Program-made: the position numbers and the translations under genes | In this document: positions 1-6,313 of the stretch, piece after piece | How positions within the stretch are numbered: position 1 is the stretch's first letter | Layout of the letters: every line of letters begins with the position of its first letter | The notes under the pieces: generated by a model | Told to the model about the DNA's origin: nothing | Database searches by the model: none | What the model saw: the letters and a program-made list of their open reading frames with translations, nothing else | Source: Flavobacterium sp. | GTDB taxonomy: Bacteria > Bacteroidota > Bacteroidia > Flavobacteriales > Flavobacteriaceae | Length of the DNA: 13,021 bases | Direction of reading: 5' to 3' | Assembly (NCBI GenBank): GCA_017989775.1 | Contig: JAGNPF010000010.1 | Span: 1-13,021 of the forward strand

Positions 1-50
1 CCGTTGAAGTAAAAAACGGAATCGTGAACGAACTCATTTTGGTAAAATAG
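1..50 (+). CDS. C-terminal tail of an unidentified protein (partial)
   Basis: Reading from base 3, 15 sense codons run to a TAG at 48-50 and give VEVKNGIVNELILVK. Nothing upstream is visible, so this would be the 3' end of a plus-strand gene converging on the GH95 gene, whose stop lies 131 bases further on. The alternating hydrophobic pattern would suit a last beta-strand, as at the end of many carbohydrate-active enzymes, but 15 residues cannot identify a family. The two other plus frames hit stops within the first few codons, which favours this frame. It could also be chance open sequence. Confidence 0.4.
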   Translation, partial: VEVKNGIVNELILVK

Positions 51-60
51 TCGAAAAATC

Positions 61-165
61 GGAACACAGATGACGCGGATTTATAATACTTTCAGACTGA
101 ACTTTCAAATTATTGATTGTGTAAATTTCAAAAAAATCAATGATAATCTGCTAAATCTGTGTACC
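61..165. repeat. Imperfect nested inverted repeat between convergent genes
   Basis: Bases 61-81 and 145-165 are inverted copies of each other (16 of 21 positions pair), built around ACACAGAT and ATCTGTGT. Inside them, AAATTATTGATT (107-118) faces AATCAATGATAAT (135-147), so the segment can fold as a long, interrupted hairpin. It fills most of the gap between the plus-strand gene tail and the GH95 stop. It may act as a terminator for both genes or be a decayed copy of a dispersed intergenic repeat. No run of T follows a tight stem, so it is not a textbook intrinsic terminator. Confidence 0.45.
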
Positions 166-181
166 ATTTAATTAAGAAATA

Positions 182-2575
182 CTACCATATTATTTCCAAT
201 TGCTGTTCTTTTTTCAAATTGACAGACTTTCTTTTATCACCACAAATGAGTGTTGTTTTTCCACCAATTTTAGAAAAAACGGTCACTTTTTTGAGGGTTT
301 TACCATACCATTCCATTGCAATTTCAAATCCACCTCGGGCACAAATTCCTTTTACGGAACCGCTTTCCCAAGCATCGGGCAAGGCAGGAAGCAATCGGAT
401 TTCATTTTCGTTGGACTGCAACAGCATTTCGGCAACAGCAGCAGCGCCACCAAAATTCCCGTCAATTTGAAACGGCGGATGTGCATCGAATAAATTAGGA
501 TACGTACCTCCTCCTCGTCTAGGGTTATCCGTTTTTTTGCCGTCGGGATCAACATAACGAAGCAATTCGCGAAACATTTTATACGAACGATTCCCGTCCC
601 AAAGTCTTGCCCAAAGATTGATTCTCCAACCTTTTGACCAGCCGGTAGTTTCATCGCCTTTTATTTCCAAAGTTTGTCGGGAAGCATTGGCCAAATCCGG
701 AGTTTTCAATGGCGTGATGTGGTCGCCCGGAAAAAGTCCGAACAACTGCGATTGATGGCGGTGTTTGGGATCTTTATCGTTCCAATCGAAATACCATTCT
801 TGCAAATTCCCTTTCTTCCCAATTTGATACGGATGCAATTTGGAAACAGCCATTTCGAGTTGGGACCTAAATTCAGCATCGACATTCAATATCCTTGAAG
901 CCTTGATGGTTTTGTCAAAACACTCCCGAATCATCGCCAAATCCGCTGTTCCTCCATATAAAGTAGCTCCAACAAAACCATCGGGAGTAACATATTGGTT
1001 CTCTGGCGAAGTGGATGGAGTAGTGATTAAATTGCCGTTTTTATCTTCCACCAACCATTTCAAGCAAAATTGTGAAGCGCCTTTCATTATTTCGTAACCC
1101 TCATTTTTGAGGTAATTTTTGTCTTGCGTAAACACATAATGCTCCCAAATATGGGTACTCAACCAGGCTCCCGCCATTGGCCAACACGCCCACATCGGTT
1201 CTTCTTTACCAAATTGTCCAACAGGATTCGTCATCGCCCAAATATCGGAATTGTGGGCTGCAGCCCAACCTTCGTGGATTCCGTAAAAAGTCTTGGCGGT
1301 CACTTTTCCCGTCACTGAAAGGTTTTTAATGAAACTCAAAAGTGGCAAGTGCATTTCAGAAAGATTGGTGTTTTCGGCCAACCAATAATTTTCTTCCAAA
1401 TTGATGTTCATCGTGTAATTGCTGCTCCAAGGCGGATTCAGGTACGGATTCCAAAGTCCCTGCAAATTGGCGGGAACGCCCATCGTTCTGGAACTGCTAA
1501 TGAGCAAATAACGTCCGTATTGAAAATATAAAACCTCCAGATTCTTGTCTTCTTTGCCATCTGCATAGCGCAACAAACGCTCGTCGGTGGGCAAATTCGA
1601 GGCGGTTGTTTTTCCTAAATCCAAGGAAACACGATTGTAAAACTTTTGATAATCGGCAATATGTGTTTGTTTCAATTTTTCGAATGATTTGGCAAATGCT
1701 TTGTTTAAATTTTCTAATGCAATGGCTTTGTCGTTCAATCCTTGGGTAGCGGGATTTTTGTCGAAACCGTTAAAACTGGTCGCAATGGAAACGTAAATCA
1801 AGGCTTCAGTAGCATTTTTCAATCCCAAACTCGAATTGGAATTGGTGATGGTGCCGTCCAGATTTTTGATTTTCATCAAAGTGGTAAATCGGGTTCCTCT
1901 CTCCTTTTCCAAAAGAAATTCGGGTACGACTGTGTAACCCGGATTCTCGTGAATGGGCGCAACACCATTCATCGAAAGCACATTATTTTTAACTTCTGTT
2001 TTGAATTGCAACAAACTGTTGGAATTAATATCAAAATTCAAAGCCCCTTTTTTGCTGCTGGTCAATTTGATTACCATAATTTGATCTGGTGCAGACACAA
2101 AATATTCGCGGGTAAATTTCACGCCATCCATTTCATAACTCACTTTGGAAACAGCATTCGAAATATTCAATTCCCTGTGATAATTACTGGCTTTCCCCGA
2201 ATGATGGCTCTCGATATTCATCGTTCCCAGGGGCGCATAAGATTCCGAATTTTTGCCCTGAAGTTTTTTATTCAATTCTTCTGCCAATTTGTAATTTTCG
2301 TTTTTCAATACCTCGCGAATGGCTGGAAGGTTCTTGTAAGCCTGGGGATTCATATTGGCATTTACGGGTTCGCCCGACCAAAGCGTGATGTCGTTCAAAT
2401 AAATCTTGTCCGATTCTACTCCTCCAAAAACGGTTGCCCCCATTTTTCCGTTGCCCAAAACAAGGCTTTCCTCAAAAAAATCGGCTGGCCGATTGTACCG
2501 CAAAACTTGGCTGGATTGGGCTGCTATTTTTCCACATAAAATGGAAATGACCAAGACAATGTATATTTTTTTCAT
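182..2575 (-). CDS. GH95 family alpha-L-fucosidase / alpha-L-galactosidase, exported
   Basis: A 797-residue protein of normal full length for GH95, inverting enzymes that remove terminal alpha-L-fucose or alpha-L-galactose from glycans. Residues 1-20 form a signal peptide (MKKIYIVLVISILCGKIAAQ) without a lipobox, so periplasmic export is likely. The N-terminal beta-sandwich domain opens with an RPA...LGNGKMGATVFGG segment (about 29-52). The (alpha/alpha)6 barrel carries the hallmarks of the family: TMNINLEENYW (Asn390 and Asn392, matching the asparagines that help activate water), STSPENQ (Glu525, expected general acid) and FQIDGNFGG (Asp705, supporting acid). In the usual His-His-Asn stretch before SDIW this protein has Ala-His-Asn (440-442). 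It is the last gene of the minus-strand cluster, 53 bases after the esterase stop. Fucose versus L-galactose preference cannot be read safely from the sequence. Confidence 0.93.
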   Translation of the reverse strand: MKKIYIVLVISILCGKIAAQSSQVLRYNRPADFFEESLVLGNGKMGATVFGGVESDKIYLNDITLWSGEPVNANMNPQAYKNLPAIREVLKNENYKLAEELNKKLQGKNSESYAPLGTMNIESHHSGKASNYHRELNISNAVSKVSYEMDGVKFTREYFVSAPDQIMVIKLTSSKKGALNFDINSNSLLQFKTEVKNNVLSMNGVAPIHENPGYTVVPEFLLEKERGTRFTTLMKIKNLDGTITNSNSSLGLKNATEALIYVSIATSFNGFDKNPATQGLNDKAIALENLNKAFAKSFEKLKQTHIADYQKFYNRVSLDLGKTTASNLPTDERLLRYADGKEDKNLEVLYFQYGRYLLISSSRTMGVPANLQGLWNPYLNPPWSSNYTMNINLEENYWLAENTNLSEMHLPLLSFIKNLSVTGKVTAKTFYGIHEGWAAAHNSDIWAMTNPVGQFGKEEPMWACWPMAGAWLSTHIWEHYVFTQDKNYLKNEGYEIMKGASQFCLKWLVEDKNGNLITTPSTSPENQYVTPDGFVGATLYGGTADLAMIRECFDKTIKASRILNVDAEFRSQLEMAVSKLHPYQIGKKGNLQEWYFDWNDKDPKHRHQSQLFGLFPGDHITPLKTPDLANASRQTLEIKGDETTGWSKGWRINLWARLWDGNRSYKMFRELLRYVDPDGKKTDNPRRGGGTYPNLFDAHPPFQIDGNFGGAAAVAEMLLQSNENEIRLLPALPDAWESGSVKGICARGGFEIAMEWYGKTLKKVTVFSKIGGKTTLICGDKRKSVNLKKEQQLEIIW

Positions 2576-2603
2576 AATGATGATTTTATTTCTATCCCGA
2601 ACT

Positions 2604-2632
2604 GTACAGATGAGTTTGAAACTCGTCTCTAC
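2604..2632. repeat. Palindrome overlapping the esterase stop codon
   Basis: Two 14-base arms around a single central base (2618) pair at 12 of 14 positions, with the core AGATGAGTTT / AAACTCGTCT. The right arm includes the TAG stop (2629-2631) of the esterase gene, so the repeat is built into that gene's end, and the rest fills the gap before the GH95 start. I recall similar GAGACGAGTTTCAAACTCGTCTC palindromes as common between genes in Flavobacterium; this is memory, not a search. It could mark the end of a transcript segment or stabilise the 3' end of upstream mRNA. Confidence 0.6.
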
Positions 2633-4575
2633 TGCACTTTATATTTTTCGTTAGCGGTCATCATTTCCCAATTATCAGTTCTGAATGGAGATGCGGGAAA
2701 TTTTTCTTTATTGAAAAGATTGATTTCCGTGTCATCGTCAGCCCAACCGTAATGGACGGCAACGGGATTGGAAACATTTTTGCAAGAAACGATTACTTTG
2801 TTGTCTTTGATAATTGCTTTGGCAGAATGAAAAACTTTGTCTGCTCCGGCAATTTCAAAACCTTTCAAATTTCCATTGGAATCAGGGCTTGACAAACCGC
2901 TACCAGTATTGTCGAAAGTCAGGACGATTTGGTTTCCTTTTATTTTTTGGGATTTGTACATTGGTCCGCTAAAAACCTGTTTTTTGCCGTACACATTATT
3001 TAAGGTAATTGCTGCCAAACGCAGTCCTACATCTATCTTGTTGGTTGGATGAATGTCTTTTGCATTTCCAATATCCGTTGTCACGGCCATTCCTGTGTTT
3101 GGCAATTTTAGTGTTTCGGTTTGTGCTTCGCGGAGTTCTGCCCAACGACTGCCTTTGGTACTATTTCCACCAAACTCATCAAAGGTTGACAATTGCACAA
3201 AATAGAAAGGAAAATTGCCCTGATTCCACTTGGTTCTCCAATCGGCAATCATCAATGGAAAGGCTGTTTTATATTGCTTGGCTCTCGTCACATTGGCTTC
3301 GCCTTGATACCACAAAACACCTTGAAAAGCATACGGAATCAACGGATTGACCATTGCATTGAACAATAACGAAGGATAACTATTGGGCGAAATGGCTATT
3401 TTTACCTGTACGACATTGAATTTCCAAAGTCCTTCCAATGGCAGATTTGAATCCTTGAAATCAATTTTCAAATCGGTGGCATCACCATAAATTCCGCCAC
3501 CTCCTGAATAATCGGTAATTCGAACGGCAATTAGGTTTTTTCCGGCTTTCAAAACGCCAGTAGGTATTTTATAAATCCTTTGCTTGTCCCAAATAGTATT
3601 GGTTCCCACTTCAATTCCGTTGACATAAGTCTGGTCTTCATCATCCACTTTTGACAAATGCAAAATAGCTTCTTTTTGGGCTTGCTCGGCGGTCAAAACA
3701 ATGGTTTTTCGCATCCAGACTATGCCATCAATATTGCCTATTTGTTGGTTTTCCCACAAGGACGGCAGTTTTATTTCCGGCCAATTTTTATCATCAAAAT
3801 TCGGGTTTTTAAACTGGTTTTCATTGTCCATTGTCACCTCAAAACCTTGTACTTTTCGCAAATTATCCAAAACCAATTTTTTGTAGGTTTCAAAAATAGC
3901 ATCCATATTTACCGAAGGCACTCCAGCAATCATTTCTTTGAACTCATCACTTTTTTCAAAAGCTTCGCGACTAGTCCAAGTTTCCACGCAAGTGCCACCC
4001 CAAGACGTGTTGATGATTCCGATGGGAATTTCTAATTCGGCATATAATTTTTGGGCAAAGAAATAACCCACAGCCGTGAAATCTCCCAAGTTTTCTTTAT
4101 TGGAAACCGACCATTTTCCAGCTTTTAAATCTTCTTTTGGAGAACCACTCAAATCTTGGGCGACTCCAAACTGGCGAATCATCAGGTTATTGGCTTGCTT
4201 TTTTTGGGTTTCAAAATCGGGTAATTTGGACATTTGAAATTCCATGTTCGATTGTCCGCTGCAAATCCAGACTTCGCCCACCAAAACATCTTTGATGGTA
4301 ATTTTGTTTTTGCCAATAATGGTTAATTCAAAAGGACCACCGGCTTTTTCGGCATCGAGTTTTAGCATCCATTTTCCTTTGGAATCGGCCGTGATGGTTT
4401 TGATTTGTTTGTTGAAACGGACTTCGATTTTTTCATTGGCATCAGCCCAACCCCAAACGGGAATTGATTTACTGCGTTGCAAAACCATTCCGTCCGAGAA
4501 CAACAAAGGCATTCGGACATTGGCATTTGCCAGTACACCTAAAATCAGAAAAAGAAATACGATACTTTTTTTCAT
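2629..4575 (-). CDS. Sialate O-acetylesterase-like SGNH carbohydrate esterase, exported
   Basis: A 648-residue exported esterase of the sialate O-acetylesterase (SASA) family, which removes acetyl groups from sugars. Residues 1-18 form a signal peptide (MKKSIVFLFLILGVLANA). The catalytic serine block is GQSNM (Ser109), a second conserved block is WYQGEAN (422-428), and DIHP (507-510) supplies the expected Asp/His. Between the first two blocks, about residues 240-375 form an insert containing a FDDKNWPEIKLPSLWE motif and a YVNG turn, like the jelly-roll sugar-binding domain of GH2 enzymes; such inserts are known in this family. Length is normal. Among hemicellulases it more likely deacetylates plant polysaccharide than sialic acid, which is an inference. 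The GH5 gene lies 227 bases upstream, an unusually wide gap for this cluster, filled by a MITE-like element. Confidence 0.9.
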   Translation of the reverse strand: MKKSIVFLFLILGVLANANVRMPLLFSDGMVLQRSKSIPVWGWADANEKIEVRFNKQIKTITADSKGKWMLKLDAEKAGGPFELTIIGKNKITIKDVLVGEVWICSGQSNMEFQMSKLPDFETQKKQANNLMIRQFGVAQDLSGSPKEDLKAGKWSVSNKENLGDFTAVGYFFAQKLYAELEIPIGIINTSWGGTCVETWTSREAFEKSDEFKEMIAGVPSVNMDAIFETYKKLVLDNLRKVQGFEVTMDNENQFKNPNFDDKNWPEIKLPSLWENQQIGNIDGIVWMRKTIVLTAEQAQKEAILHLSKVDDEDQTYVNGIEVGTNTIWDKQRIYKIPTGVLKAGKNLIAVRITDYSGGGGIYGDATDLKIDFKDSNLPLEGLWKFNVVQVKIAISPNSYPSLLFNAMVNPLIPYAFQGVLWYQGEANVTRAKQYKTAFPLMIADWRTKWNQGNFPFYFVQLSTFDEFGGNSTKGSRWAELREAQTETLKLPNTGMAVTTDIGNAKDIHPTNKIDVGLRLAAITLNNVYGKKQVFSGPMYKSQKIKGNQIVLTFDNTGSGLSSPDSNGNLKGFEIAGADKVFHSAKAIIKDNKVIVSCKNVSNPVAVHYGWADDDTEINLFNKEKFPASPFRTDNWEMMTANEKYKVQ

Positions 4576-4618
4576 TTTTACAATTTATTAAAAACACACT
4601 AAACCAACATGATTCCAA

Positions 4619-4777
4619 GATGCTGAGCAGGGCATTCGCTTTAAAAAAAGGGGGAAAGTTAGCCACGAATTACACGATTTTTTTTCAAAATTTAAAATTG
4701 ATTTGCAGAGATTTCATCTATTTTCATGCATTCGAGTAAATGAAAACTTTTTAAAAGCGAATGCCCTGGATGTTGAG
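4619..4777. mobile_element. MITE-like element with 15-bp inverted ends and 9-bp flanking repeats
   Basis: CAGGGCATTCGCTTT (4628-4642) is perfectly inverted at 4754-4768, giving a 141-bp unit. Immediately outside it are GATGCTGAG (4619-4627) and GATGTTGAG (4769-4777), a 9-base direct repeat with one mismatch, as expected for an aged target-site duplication. The interior has no coding potential. It includes AGCCACGAATTACACG (about 4660-4675) and a loosely inverted relative near 4723-4738, so the unit may fold on itself. Its ends differ from those of the IS at 11701-13021, so that IS is unlikely to be its driver. It occupies most of the gap between the GH5 stop and the esterase start. Confidence 0.65.
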
Positions 4778-4783
4778 CCTTTA

Positions 4784-4791
4784 CAAACTTA
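4784..4791 (-). promoter_or_regulatory. Possible Bacteroidota -7 box upstream of the esterase gene
   Basis: Read on the minus strand this is TAAGTTTG, an exact match to the Bacteroidota consensus TAnnTTTG. It lies between the GH5 stop and the esterase start and would produce a leader running through the MITE-like element. No TTTG/TTG -33 element is present at the usual spacing of about 19-21 bases. In AT-rich DNA of this length a chance match is quite likely. Confidence 0.2.
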
Positions 4792-4802
4792 GAATCTTGA
4801 AA

Positions 4803-6305
4803 TTATTTTAAACCGTCTTGCAAAGCTGTCAATGCTTGAGAATCATAAACAGTATTATTGCTTCTATCAAATAAAGACATAGTGTTTACGCCCAAGTTTC
4901 CGGCATCCCAATAAAAGGGAATCAGACCGTTGGCCTTTGAACTTTTAACCACATATTTTAAGAAATCTGCTCTTGATTTCAAGTGTAAAGTCAAGGCTGT
5001 TCCCGTTAAATCTGAACGCCTAATGGCTCCAAATTCACCCAAAATTACAGGAATGCCCTTGTCAACAAATTGCGTTTTCATAGAAAGAAAAAATTTATCT
5101 ACATCAGCTTCTTCTCCCCAAGTAGGATTATGAGCCGTATCGGTAGTCGAGTGATTTCCTGCCCCCCAATAGTAAAACATTTTACCCCAAGACTCATCTT
5201 TGGTCATCAAAGTAAATTGATAAGGATAAAAATGGACCTCGGCCATCATCCTATTGGGCACTATATCTGTTGGCAAAGTAGTCATCAATTTATTGGTTTT
5301 TTCTATATCTGTTGAAGGTCCTTGAATAATCAAATTACGATAGGCATTTTTACCGCCTGTTGAACGAACGGCATCAATAAATGTTTGATGATAAGAATTT
5401 AAAACGGCCATTTGGGTTGCGTTTTCAACGTTGGGTTCATTGGCACTGGCGAAAAGCAAATGTTCATCAAAACCTCTTAAACTGGTTGCAATTTGTTCCC
5501 AAAAGGCTTTTTGTTTGGCGTTATTTTCTACTTTTTTGGCTTCGGTACAATTGTTTTCCAACCATCCTCCGTCCCAATGGATATTGACGATGACATACAT
5601 ATCGTTGTCCACACAATATTGCACCACTTCTTTCACTCTGGCGAGCCATTCGGATTTGATTTGGGCATTCGCCGTGTTGGCCAAATTTTGATTCCAAGAG
5701 CACGGAATTCGTATGGCATTAAACCCATTGGCTTTAACCAAATCAATCAATGCTTTAGTTACTTTTGGATTTCCCCAAGCAGTTTCTCCTCCAGTTGCTT
5801 CTAAGGAATTACCAATATTCCAGCCGAGTTTTATGTTTGCAGCAAGTTGCACAGCAGTACTATTCATCCCGGTGGCATCGGCTGCAATGGGATTAATATT
5901 GTAACTTGGATATAAATCCGTCACTGGAGGAATTATCGTAGTAGCTGGCTGATTGACCGTGATTTGAACTGGATCAGCTTGACTAGATTTTACAGTAATC
6001 GTTGCAGAACGAGCTGTTGTAGCCGTGTTTGCTGATGCTGTTATGCTAACCAGTGACGAACCCGAATTTCCAGACGTTTTACTTAACTGAATCCAACTAG
6101 AATCGGAACTGCTGATAGTCCAAGTGTCTGCAGTATTTGTAACTGTGATACTAACACTATTTCCAGCACTTAGAAACGCTATTGAATTCACATCAACCGC
6201 AAGTGCTTTATTTTGTGGTGTCGCTGAGTCAGTATCTGAATCTGAACTACAGGCAAAAATCCCTAGAAAAGCTGTACATAAAATAGTTACAAATATTTTT
6301 CTCAT
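4803..6305 (-). CDS. BACON-GH5 endo-beta-glucanase, surface lipoprotein
   Basis: A 500-residue secreted endoglycosidase. Residues 1-19 are a lipoprotein signal ending GIFAC (Cys19), followed by SSDSDTDS, an acidic stretch that in Bacteroidota favours export to the outer surface. About 34-122 form one BACON domain (TWTISSSDSSWIQLS, then a strand ending ITVNQPA). After a Pro/Thr linker, about 140-500 is the GH5 barrel: IKLGWNIGN (158-166), FNAIRIPCSW (195-204), VNIHWDGGW (240-248), ASANEPN with acid/base Glu290, VHFYPYQF (357-364) and VILGEFGA with nucleophile Glu424. The architecture resembles the Bacteroides ovatus xyloglucanase BoGH5A (BACON plus GH5_4), but I could not assign the subfamily; the IHWDGGW and ANEPNVENAT segments differ from the GH5_4 sequences I remember. 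The start is 8 bases after the GH3 stop, indicating cotranscription. Confidence 0.92.
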   Translation of the reverse strand: MRKIFVTILCTAFLGIFACSSDSDTDSATPQNKALAVDVNSIAFLSAGNSVSITVTNTADTWTISSSDSSWIQLSKTSGNSGSSLVSITASANTATTARSATITVKSSQADPVQITVNQPATTIIPPVTDLYPSYNINPIAADATGMNSTAVQLAANIKLGWNIGNSLEATGGETAWGNPKVTKALIDLVKANGFNAIRIPCSWNQNLANTANAQIKSEWLARVKEVVQYCVDNDMYVIVNIHWDGGWLENNCTEAKKVENNAKQKAFWEQIATSLRGFDEHLLFASANEPNVENATQMAVLNSYHQTFIDAVRSTGGKNAYRNLIIQGPSTDIEKTNKLMTTLPTDIVPNRMMAEVHFYPYQFTLMTKDESWGKMFYYWGAGNHSTTDTAHNPTWGEEADVDKFFLSMKTQFVDKGIPVILGEFGAIRRSDLTGTALTLHLKSRADFLKYVVKSSKANGLIPFYWDAGNLGVNTMSLFDRSNNTVYDSQALTALQDGLK

Positions 6306-6313
6306 TCTTGGTT

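Noticed and set aside
352..654. 100-codon minus-strand open frame inside the GH95 gene in another phase
   Set aside because: GH95 continues unbroken through this stretch with its FQIDGNFGG block, so there is no frameshift or second gene.
1742..2539. 265-codon open frame on the plus strand, antisense to GH95
   Set aside because: The opposite strand encodes a full-length, motif-complete GH95 protein. The antisense product looks like no known family and is rich in the residues expected from reading such codons backwards.
2629..4575. Literal role in sialic acid deacetylation
   Set aside because: No sialidase, sialic acid lyase or transporter is nearby. All neighbours act on plant-type glycans, so the family name should not be read as the substrate.
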